A DNA stretch of 64,000 nucleotides from Nectonema munidae. Lineage: Eukaryota; Nematomorpha; Nectonematoida; Nectonematidae. The stretch lies in assembly GCA_030549495.1 (NCBI GenBank), contig JAUIRK010000312.1, forward strand, positions 385,001 to 449,000, given 5' to 3'. Positions 55,581-64,000 of this stretch are shown here, piece after piece. Under the pieces are notes generated by a model that searched no databases, had not been told where the DNA came from, and worked only from the letters and a program-made list of their open reading frames with translations. The position numbers were made by a program, and so were the translations under genes. Position 1 is the stretch's first letter, and each line of letters starts with the position of its first letter.

Positions 55581-57214
55581 TTGCATAAGGTTTACTGTAA
55601 TGAAATACCATCTGTAATAATCTCTGTGGAAGCTTTTAAATTTCTGTTTAGTATTACATATGTGTTCTAGAGGATTGGAAATTATTACTTTTAGCTATTT
55701 TATCATCATCAAAAATTTTATGCCATTAAAGGGAAAATATATTTGTGCAAATTAAAATTTCCCTTTAATGAAAAATATATGCGATCATTTAAAAATGTTA
55801 ACAAATTTACCTTCTTGACTTTTGATAATATATCGAAAGATAACTTTTTTTTGCCCCGAAAAATAGTTAAAAGAAACGAAACATTTTTGCATGCAATTTT
55901 GCACGAGGCAAAAGACTGAAAATGTTTCAAATTCTGAAAATATATTTTTAAAAACGACATTGTAGTCATTGATAAAAAAAATAGCTTCAAATCTAATATA
56001 AAATATCTGATGTCACAGATTCTTTCGGATGTCAAGACATTTCATAGCCCAAAGTTAAAAAAACTAGGTATGATTTGTCTCCTGGTACGAAACGTCTTAG
56101 CTACGAAGGGTCCTGTACCGATTCTTTGAAAATATTACACAAAAAGTAGAGCACTTTCAATGAAGAAAATTTCCTTCACCTTTATGGACTTGGTTATAAC
56201 TCTTTCCAACCCTAAAACGAAGCCGTTACACAATGGATCTATTCTTGCTCTGAAAATAGGTAGTCAACCATGGCTTTTGAGTTTCGTAAATTTTGGAATC
56301 AATGGCTCTTTCTACCTTTCAAAATTTCGGAAGGGACTATTTTCATAGTGTAAATAAAATGTTTTATATTTTTTTACTTTTTGTTTAAATTCCGTGTTAA
56401 AAAGACTTCAATAAGTCGAGTCGTGCATGTTCCATTATCCAAAAAAACATTACTCCCAAAATTGCAGTAATTTTTAGAAATATAATTTTATAAATAAAAT
56501 TACTATAAGAATTATTTTTATTTCTTTAAAATGTCCGTCCATCCTTTAACATTAGAAAGATAGGAATCATATATTATATTAAATTTATCATTAGAAGAAC
56601 CCCAAATCCAAACGGTCTTGAATTTATATTTTTTATTTATTTAAAAACAATACCATTCTATTTTTAAAGACTATTTTTTTTGAATAATTTAGTAAAAAAA
56701 AAAGTAAAATGCTAATGTGCCTATAGTTATTAATATCATTTTTGTTAGCAGCTTTAAGAATTGGTATAACTTTAGAAACTTTAAGTTTATAAAAGATAAT
56801 ATTGCTCATTGAACATATAATATTGCTATTATTTTTCCAATTTTATTTGAAATAGTATGCCAACCAACAGAATAAAATTGGGTTCAAACATAACAAAACT
56901 AGAAGACTTTTCACCAAGAAGATTGTTAATAATTTTGCAGGAGAGTTTTATAGTTACTTTTCACATGAGAGAACTTTAAAGTATAATGAGCATTTTTAGG
57001 AACATTTACACTTCTATTATGTTCATTTCTTGACAATTTTCTGTACAATAACCACTCATCCAATCCAAAATGGAAAAAAGCTCACTTCATCCAATTATGA
57101 TCTAGCTTATTTGAGTGACGTGGGTTTAGCAGGTGCTTTGCATAATTTAATGAGTTTAGTAATTGTTTGCAACAATGACTTGATTGGTTGCCACAAGGAG
57201 ATGTTAAAATCGGA
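55581..57214. other. Non-coding with short inverted motifs
   Basis: At 56,028-56,105, tcaagacatttcatagcc and, in the opposite sense, ggtacgaaacgtcttagc form a short inverted pair resembling the motifs near 33,850 and 48,065, possibly a degraded MITE. No gene is supported. Confidence 0.4.
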
Positions 57215-57665
57215 AGACATTGTAAACATTTAGAGGTTTATACAAATTATGGTCGAAGAAACTATACGCTGTGATTTTACTTTACAAACTAAGTCAAGAC
57301 GAAAAATCGTCTAGATTCAGGGGTGTCAAACATACGGCCCGCGGGCCACACTTCTGAGATTGACAAAATTGTTAAGAAGAGGTGATGTCAAGTTTCTAGA
57401 AAAAGGGAGAAAAAAATTAAGAATAAAAACTTCATTCACACCTTTTCAAATTATTTATTCTGTTATCGTTAGTTTCAAAAAATGCTTATTCTTTTCAATA
57501 CTACGCTTTTTATCCAACCCCCAAGATCTGAACATATTGAAAAGGTGGCCCGCGAGTGATTTACATTTAAAACCCCTGGTCTAGAAAGCAATTTTCTGAG
57601 TGACAATTTTAGTGCTAAGTTAAAAATAGTGTTGTATTTTAAATTAGTCAACTTGGACAAACAAT
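57215..57665 (+). repeat. Old dispersed repeat occupied by a hAT MITE
   Basis: The parts at 57,215-57,316 and 57,579-57,660 match the continuous copy at 39,180-39,345 on the other strand. The interruption is exactly the element at 57,317-57,578. Confidence 0.8.
57317..57578. mobile_element. hAT MITE related to the 22.8-kb transposase
   Basis: The ends are CAGGGGTGTCAAACATACGG and, in reverse, CAGGGGTTTTAAATGTAAAT, each followed by a GCGGGCC motif. Flanks GTCTAGAT and GTCTAGAA give an almost perfect 8-bp target duplication. The interior (57,352-57,520) matches 23,165-23,335, including a decayed D-K-I-V-K-K ... Q-V-S transposase tail. The unoccupied repeat copy at 39,180-39,345 confirms the insertion. 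Confidence 0.9.
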
Positions 57666-58364
57666 TGTATGTATATTTTATATAATAAATAGCCTTTCAC
57701 ATATGTTAATTTGCAGCGCTAACTATGTCCTCCTTCCCCAGAATATCAGAGTATAAAGTTTAATCCGAATTATTTTGATTTTGTGAAGGAAGGATTGTAT
57801 TTCAGCCGCGTAACATAACAAGATAAGAATAAACGTTTCTTTTGTAGGCTTTTGTGTGTTTGCTTGCCTATACGCACTAAAAATAGCGCGCAAGTTTTAG
57901 TAAAATCTCAGATATTGGAGGAAGAAAGAAATCAAGGTAATGTGTCCTAATTTAATATAAGTATTGATTACATCTCCATTATACTGATTGATTCAAAGAT
58001 ATCGTATCCCAATTTTTTACTATATCAAAGAGTAAATATTTTTGTCAAGTTACGTCAAAATGTTTCTCGCGCTAACACCTCCCTTTTGCCCCCTTGCTCC
58101 GCGCATATTGTAGATATGTATTAGGGTATGGATTTTATATTTTTTAATACAAAATTTCAAAAAATTATTAAAATTATTATTTTAGAATTATTTTTCTAAG
58201 ATTTTTTATATGCCCTGAGAGTATCTAAAGAATTATGTCTTCAATTGTGTGCTTAGTCGTATGCAAGTTGGAGTGAAAAGCTAATACTTTTTATATAATT
58301 AAAAAAAAAGATTATTACTTTATTTAAGTCAAGTTGAAATTCTATTCTTTCAATTTGTATTCGA
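57666..58364. other. Non-coding, no supported gene
   Basis: GC-richer patches at 57,840-57,900 and 58,065-58,110 without motifs. Confidence 0.4.
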
Positions 58365-58933
58365 GTCAAAACGCCCGAAAACTAAAACGCGCAAAACCAA
58401 AACGTCTGAAACTTGAATCTACAAAAAATATTTAAAAATATAAGATTTTTTCTTGTATCTACGCTTTTTTCCAATTATTATTATCTTATCTATTTTTCTA
58501 AGAATATGTTAAATTTAACACTTTGTCGTTTCACATGCATAAAAAAACAGATACAAGATTCCTAATTTATCAATCTTATCGAAAAGAACTACACCTGAAA
58601 TTTTGAACCAAAATCAGAAATTATTTATATTCTTGTTTTCCTGTTTAAATTAGTCGCATCTTTTCTGGTTCAAACTGATTTTCCGTTTAAATTGCTAGTT
58701 TAATTGTTTTTCAAACCAAAAAAAATAATGTATTTTTGTATGATCACTTTTATCTTTCAAGCCAAATTGAACACTATCATTTCGTGTCAAATCGACCATT
58801 TTGAAAACTGTACAAATAGAATAAACTTCGAAAGATAGTAAAGTCCGAATTATTATTTTCGGGCATTTTGGTATCGGGCGTTTTGGTATCGGGCGTTTTG
58901 GTTTCGGGAGTTTTGGTTTTCGGGCGTTTTGAC
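58365..58933. mobile_element. MITE with tandem subterminal repeats, copy 2
   Basis: The left end GTCAAAACGCCCGAAAAC is mirrored by GTTTTCGGGCGTTTTGAC-like sequence at the right end. The right end holds five units of the form cgggcgttttggtat/ttt and the left end three inverted units. It shares terminal sequence and unit length with copy 1 at 40,895-41,533, but the interiors show little similarity, and g/c in the unit (cggac versus cgggc) suggests each copy homogenises its own array. The open frames across the array at 58,695-59,089 are repeat translation and not genes. Confidence 0.85.
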
Positions 58934-59183
58934 CCGGCATCCTCATATCTTTTATATGTTAAACGCGTTATGACCAATTGTTGGTACAAACGACACGCTT
59001 CTCCGTACATAAATATTTCATTTTGTTTTCTTCCACTTCTATTTTGCCTTTTTTTTAGTTGCAATTTTTATTTTAGAAAGGCAAAATAGAATTGCAAAAA
59101 AAAACGAAATTCAACTAAAAATGCTTTAAAATTGTATGAAAACAAATTTCAAACAATTCCATATAGCTTATATTATTACTGTT

Positions 59184-59318
59184 TTAACCCGTTAACGCCC
59201 ATGTTGACTATAGTCGACTTTAAAAAAATAAAATCGTCTGCGTTTATCAAAGCTCTTTAATACAAATCTTCTGCTTTACATTAGATATCTTCTGATTATT
59301 CTGGTCGTTAACGGGTTA
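59184..59318. mobile_element. TTAACCCGTTAACG palindromic MITE, copy 1
   Basis: A 135-bp element: TTAACCCGTTAACG at the left and CGTTAACGGGTTA at the right are inverted. The interior has a gtcgac motif and agac/cagac-type repeats. Two further copies are at 61,355-61,493 and, in the opposite orientation, at 63,399-63,537. Confidence 0.85.
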
Positions 59319-59327
59319 GAAGTATAC

Positions 59328-60198
59328 GGTATCCGGTAATTTCATCGCGGTAATTTCATCGTGGTAACTTCATCGTGGAAATTTCATCGTATAGTAAATT
59401 CATCGTGATGCAATACATCGTTGGTATTTTCATCTTTAAGTATTTTCATCGTATAGTGATTACATCGCGAGATTTATGGATTGTCAATGATTTTGAAAAT
59501 CGTGACCTAAATGATTACCTTAGAGGTATTGCTCATAACTTATTTTTTTTTTGTTTCTATTTTTCCAATTTGTAATAAATTAGTTATCTCAATAATCCTT
59601 TTGAAATAAGGAATAATTTATTACATATATAAATTGGTATTTTTTTCTTAAAACTAAAGTTTTTTATTAAAAAAAAACAAATGATTATTTTTAAATATAA
59701 TATACCAAATATTGACTGAAAAGTCGAAGGTTAAAATATGTTAAGGGAATTTTTATGAAACTAAAAAAACACAAAGATTAATATATATATATATATTCTT
59801 TTTTTTAAATTAAATTAGATACTTTTTTTTTAATTTTCCTTAAATATTAAAAAATTTTAACATATTTCAAGGCTATTTAAGTCAGAAAGAAATATTGTTT
59901 TATTTTGTCATTATATCCTGATGATATGAAAAGCTTATATTTAAGAATTAGTTTTTTATGTTATATTAAGAACATTTACAAAAGTTCGTAATAAACTTAA
60001 AAAAATATAAAGGGATATTTACAAAAAAACATTGAGCGTCAAGCATAAAATTAGTAAGACGATGTAATTACTGCACGATGAAAATACTTGACGATGAAAA
60101 TACCGACGATGAATTGCATCACGATGAATTTACTATGCGATGAAATTACCACGATGAAGTAAGTTACCACGATGAAATTACCGCGATGAAATTACAGT
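59328..60198. mobile_element. Long-TIR element with TTCATCG tandem repeats
   Basis: The left arm (59,330-59,485) and right arm (60,055-60,198) are inverted copies of about 150 bases, close to 90% similar by eye. Each arm is itself a string of ttcatcgNggtaa-type units of 13-19 bases. The central 570 bases are AT-rich and non-coding. GAAGTATAC occurs at both outer edges (59,319-59,327 and 60,199-60,207), a possible 9-bp target duplication. A 9-bp duplication with long inverted repeats would fit Mutator-like elements, but the outermost few bases of the arms do not match, so this is tentative. Confidence 0.85.
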
Positions 60199-60569
60199 GA
60201 AGTATACCTTCATTTTCTCAGTTTACCGCTAACATAAGTCGTTGCGGGAGAAAAATTTGTTGGAATGAATAGAGTTTGAGGTGTTAAAAAGAGATTTCAA
60301 CTTCATCTTCTCTAATTTAAGGTCAGACGGATGAGAGGAAGAATTTCTTGATTAATTTATCTTGTTCTTGTAACACCAGTGGCTTATTTGTGGTGTAAAT
60401 AGTATTGCCTGGAGAATATAAACGCAAACTCTCAGCTCATTTTTAACACAAATGAAAAAAATTTTAAGATGGTAAGAGAACAATTTAAATGAATTAGACA
60501 TTTTATCAATCAGAAGGTGAAAATAAAACATACACACACAAATAAAGATGGCAATCTAAAAATATTTTT

Positions 60570-60840
60570 ATAGGGTATCTAATTTTGCTCTTCCTTCTAA
60601 ACTGACCCTAACTTGGTACATCTACTTTCATCAGATATTCATTTTTCGCAATCTGTGTTCGAAAAATCTTTTTCAGAGATTTAATTAACTCAGATTTCAG
60701 AGTATTTCAATTGAAGAAAATTTCTTCATTAATCTTGACTCTTTTTTCATAAATATCATTTGTTCTAGTATCAGGTGATGGGAACAGTATTTGAGCTATC
60801 ATTTTCAATATTCATGTTCTTCGTGAAATCCTTTACCTCC
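60570..60840 (+). repeat. Partial copy C of the duplicated block
   Basis: This matches the central part of blocks A and B: ctaattttgctctt, ctactttcatcaga, the cgcaatctgtgttcgaaaaa run and tatcaggtgat. Confidence 0.7.
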
Positions 60841-61354
60841 GGGTGTGCACTCCTGGTTTATGCCACTTTTTTGAATATAAAAGAATAACATGTTTTAAAA
60901 AACATATTAAATGCCAAAAAATTATGAAAGGAATAGCATAATTTTAATTTAAATCAAGATTTCACAAAATATCCGTTCCATTTCGGTTAAAAAAATACAT
61001 CCATTGAACTCATCATTGCAATCCGAGGCGTATGACAGAATTTCCAAATCAAAGGGAACAAACAAAAGTCAATTTATGCATCAAGCTTTTTAGAAGAGAG
61101 ATTTTCTACAAATGGGAAAGTGTTTTCCTCCGTTCAAAAAGTTAACCACTAATCTTGCAATCAATTTGACTCAAAGTTTCTCTTTATTTCTTCTAGAAGA
61201 ACTTTGTTGTGTGAGACACATCTTTTTGTAGCAAGAATCTTTAAAGGAACAAAATATCTTGAAGCTTGGTTTTTTAAATGAAATATTGAGTATGTTTTAT
61301 TCGCAACTATGTAAGGTAAGTGGCAAGAAAAGAATTTTTTCCCATTTTGCTGGC
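60841..61354. other. Non-coding sequence
   Basis: No gene or element boundary was recognised. Confidence 0.4.
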
Positions 61355-61493
61355 TTTAACCCATTTAAGACCAAGCAAAGCAGACGATATCTAAAAAAAC
61401 GCAGACGATTTATATTCAAATTCATTGAAAAAAGCAGACGAAGATGAAATTACTTATGTTCCAAAATAGGAACATTGGTCGTAAATGGGTTAA
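61355..61493. mobile_element. TTAACCCRTT palindromic MITE, copy 2
   Basis: The ends TTAACCCATTTAAGACCA and TGGTCGTAAATGGGTTAA are inverted. The interior repeats gcagacgat three times. It is the same length class (139 bp) as copies 1 and 3. Confidence 0.8.
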
Positions 61494-62035
61494 ACGTAAA
61501 GCAAAAATATGCTGCTGGTTCATTACTTCCAATTGAATTGTAAGGAATTGTGCCTTTTTCCTCTATATGTCTGATAGGAAGAGGTGGCATGTTAAAGTGC
61601 TTTCATGTTAGGATGATTGCTTAGGAAAGGCATTTATTCGCTATAGATATATCTATATAATATAGGTTTACATTTTTATGGAGTTTTCCAAGGTGTATAT
61701 AATTTAATGTATGTCTTTTGAAAACTATTGAGAAAAGAGCATTCATTTTTCTACGAAATTTTGTCTCATCATTTTCAAGCTTCGGCGCATTTTATGCAAA
61801 GCTGGGAATATTCGAAGCAAGATGCCGTTTTACGAAGCAAGTTTTTGTTCAAAAGGTTTTTAACTAAACGCACATACGTTTGAAACTGGAGTTGCTTTTT
61901 CGAAGTATTTCTAAAGTGTCTTAAAATAAAAATGTCTTTAACCTAGAAGAAGAAGAAAAGTTTATTTATTAAAATTTTTAAAATGTCTTTAACATAAGTT
62001 TATTAATAAATAAATGCTAACTTACAATGGGCGTG
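61494..62035. other. Non-coding sequence
   Basis: No gene or element boundary was recognised. Confidence 0.4.
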
Positions 62036-62162
62036 ACTAGGGTTGGTTAGTTGCTGGATTCGATAACTCAAGGTCTTGGGTTCGATTCCCCATCAAGCCT
62101 GCTTTCCTCATACTTCGATACAAGCGGTGCAATTGTACCTTCTCGATGAAAACACACCCTAT
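62036..62162 (+). mobile_element. tRNA-related SINE, family 2, copy 2
   Basis: The head GGTTGGTTAGTTGCTGG resembles an A box and TTGGGTTCGATTCCC a B box. The body (cctgctttcctcata, caattgtacc, ctcgatgaaaacac) is shared with three other copies in the window. Confidence 0.8.
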
Positions 62163-62341
62163 TAAAAAATATATATATATTATCGAAGTTGTTAGGGAAA
62201 AATTTCAAAAATCAAGGTCCGCGGCCGGATATCACAAATACAAATTCTTGAACATATGTAATCTTGTATATAACAGCTAAAGGAGTGATAGGACGATAAA
62301 TCGGAATTACGGATCCTGTTTTTTAATACCGAAAACGGAAT
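62163..62341. other. Spacer between two SINE copies
   Basis: A (TA)n run follows the SINE at 62,170. A segment with aaatcggaattacggatcc lies before the next SINE, with no assignment. Confidence 0.35.
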
Positions 62342-62450
62342 GGCATAGGATCGAACCCACGACCTTGAGTTATCGAATCCTACATCAACCTCATAGTTCG
62401 ATACAAGCGGCACAATTGTGCCTTTTCGATGAAAACACCCTACGGTACCA
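62342..62450 (-). mobile_element. tRNA-related SINE, family 2, copy 3 (shortened)
   Basis: On the minus strand it has TCGATAACTCAAGGTCGTGG, the GGTTCGATCC B box and the body with caattgtgccgcttgtatcg reversed. Part of the middle (the cctgctttcc segment) is missing. Confidence 0.75.
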
Positions 62451-62586
62451 TTACCATCATTAGTACCTTCCTATACCTCAGTCCCGAGCTTAAGTTCAAA
62501 CTTGTCTAACTCGAAGTCAAGCTTCACTTGCCTTTCTTAATAAATAAATGAATATGGCTTTTCCTAACCATGGGATAACATAATTT

Positions 62587-62919
62587 GGTACTTATGGGTT
62601 ATCTCCCCCCCCCCCCCCCACTCTAAAAAATTTTTTTTTTAATTTTTTCCAACTTAATAATTTTAAAATACTAATTAATTAATAATTTTAAATATATAAT
62701 TAAATATATATATTTAATTTATGAAAATAAATTAAACTAATTATTACTTTTTTGCTGTATGATTTTCATTAGTTACAGTATATAATATTTTTTAGTGAGT
62801 TTTTTTATATATAAAATATTTTTATATTTAGTCATTTATTATTTTTATTAATCATTTAAATTCAAATAGAATTTTTTAAAAAATTTATTAGAGTAGCGGG
62901 GAAATAACCCATAAGTACC
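62587..62919. mobile_element. 333-bp MITE with perfect 8-bp target duplication
   Basis: The ends GGTACTTATGGGTTAT and ATAACCCATAAGTACC are inverted, and the inverted region continues through a C run at the left (G run at the right) and ACTCTAA/TTAGAGT for about 35 bases per arm. CATAATTT flanks both sides exactly (62,579-62,586 and 62,920-62,927). The interior is A+T only apart from a few bases. An 8-bp duplication fits hAT or Merlin; the GG start is less typical of hAT, so the superfamily is open. Confidence 0.92.
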
Positions 62920-62927
62920 CATAATTT

Positions 62928-63398
62928 TTATAAATGAAAATTTGCTCGACTTTTACATACGGATATATGAGTCTTCGGGCGCCATAAAAACTTAGAGATT
63001 CTGGGAATGAGCCCAAACTCATTAAGTGACAACCTTATTAATTAACTATAAAATTACTTACAAAAGTTTGCAGCCTCAGTTTGAATTCGTCCAAAGTAAG
63101 ATGTCATTTGTTCATTTGATTTTCAAAAATACTTTTTCAAATTCGGGCATGACTTTTTAGTTAAATGAACTTGAATGCACCTTTTTTGAGTTGTATCAAG
63201 TCCAATGCTTTATTTTAAACAGGATTTTTCGATTTTACGCATTCTATGATGAAGTACTTTGACACTTTTTTTTAAATATTTATTAAAAAAAGTCAAAATT
63301 TTGCGTCACTTTAATCAAATCCCCTCTAAAATATATCTTTCAATATTTCAACTTTCTCTTCGAAAATGCTTCTATAACTCTGCATAGATTGGCATTTA
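62928..63398. other. AT-rich non-coding sequence
   Basis: No gene or element boundary was recognised. Confidence 0.4.
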
Positions 63399-63537
63399 CT
63401 TAAACCCATTAACGACCAGAAAAAGCAGATGATATCTTATGTAAAGCAGAAGAATTGTATTAAAAAGCATTAATAAAAGCAGACGATTTTATTTGTGTAA
63501 AGTCGACATATGTCGACTGTGGTCGTTAACTGGTTAA
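63399..63537. mobile_element. TTAACCCRTT palindromic MITE, copy 3
   Basis: TTAAACCCATTAACGACCA at the left and TGGTCGTTAACTGGTTAA at the right are inverted. The interior contains gtcgacatatgtcgac and agcaga(t/c)ga repeats and is in reverse orientation relative to copy 1. It directly abuts the SINE that starts at 63,539. Confidence 0.85.
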
Positions 63538-63538
63538 A

Positions 63539-63690
63539 GGTAAAGGTACCATAGGGTGTTTTCATCGAGAAGGCACAATTGCGCCACTTGTATCAAATTA
63601 TGAGGAAGGCTGGTTTGATGCGGGATCGAACCCAAGACCTTGAGTTATCGAATCCAGCATCTAACCAACCTTACTCCCGCCCTAACCTAC
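63539..63690 (-). mobile_element. tRNA-related SINE, family 2, copy 4
   Basis: The most complete copy: it runs from the GGTAAAGGTACC-type 3' end through the body to the minus-strand B box GGGTTCGATCCC and an A-box-like TGGTTAGATGCTGG head. It shares over 80% of positions by eye with the copy at 38,231-38,370. Confidence 0.85.
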
Positions 63691-64000
63691 TCACGCGCTA
63701 AAAGAACATGGATAATAATAATTGACTAAGTTATTAACATTCCTTTTGTGATTAAAATGGTTTCAAGGGATTCAATTGGATTAAACTAAAAAGCGTATCC
63801 CACTTATTATTCCTGTACAAACAACTTTTTGTTTATCTGCTTCACAGTTGATATATTTGCTTTTTCAATAATACGAAATATAAAACGAACTAAATATTTA
63901 ACTAACTGACTTCGTAACAAACGCGCTGTATAACGAACAAACTGCAAATAGCTGGTGATTGCTACAAAAATGCCTTACCTTTAGGTTAGTACGTAGAGTC
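63691..64000. other. AT-rich non-coding sequence
   Basis: No gene or element boundary was recognised up to the window edge. Confidence 0.4.

Noticed and set aside
58695-59089. Open frames with proline/lysine or valine/serine repeats
   Set aside because: They are translations of the cgggcgttttggt tandem units of a MITE and have no independent support.

Overview
This is a very AT-rich, repeat-dense stretch of an animal nuclear genome. The eukaryotic signs are tRNA-derived SINEs with target-site duplications, RTE- and CR1/jockey-like LINEs, a Ty3/gypsy LTR element, many hAT and Tc1/pogo relics, an AATAAA polyadenylation signal and GT..AG intron-like boundaries. The mixture and the low GC would suit an arthropod such as a copepod or sea louse. 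That is only an impression from sequence style; no host gene in the window is diagnostic. Nothing bacterial or organellar is present and there is no CRISPR array.

Only one reading frame looks like an ordinary host gene: an intronless 211-codon frame at 21,274-21,909 with a poly(A) signal 160 bp downstream. I do not recognise its product. A second, weaker candidate is a short two-membrane-segment exon at 48,754-48,957. Nearly all other coding-like sequence is decayed transposase, recombinase or reverse transcriptase.

Layout. 1-10 kb: short hAT-type elements with visible ends (2,126-2,816 and 3,044-3,381) and a CGGBP1-like/hAT relic at 8.0-8.5 kb. 9.8-10.6 kb: a 150-bp tandem satellite carrying a SINE insertion. 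12.4-13.7 kb: a LINE relic. 15.5-20.5 kb: an RTE-type LINE relic split by a gypsy element with matching 5-bp flanks. 22.8-23.3 kb: a hAT transposase C-terminus. 25.7-27.4 kb: a nearly full-length BED-finger hAT transposase relic. 27.9 and 38.4-38.8 kb: Tc1/IS630-type DDE transposase relics. 29.7-31.6 kb: a tyrosine-recombinase (Crypton-like) pseudogene with a partial second copy. 39-47 kb: duplicated blocks, a second satellite array and a MITE with subterminal tandem repeats. 52-55.5 kb: a pogo/Tigger transposon relic split by a 5'-truncated LINE. 57-63.7 kb: a cluster of well-delimited non-autonomous elements with inverted repeats, including one with a perfect 8-bp target duplication, one with roughly 150-bp inverted repeats made of short tandem units, a three-copy palindromic MITE family, and three of the window's four copies of a tRNA-related SINE.

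No multi-gene pathway is encoded here. The interest lies in the nested insertions, which give a relative chronology, in the non-autonomous families that pair termini with possible parents, and in MITEs whose ends are built from tandem repeats.
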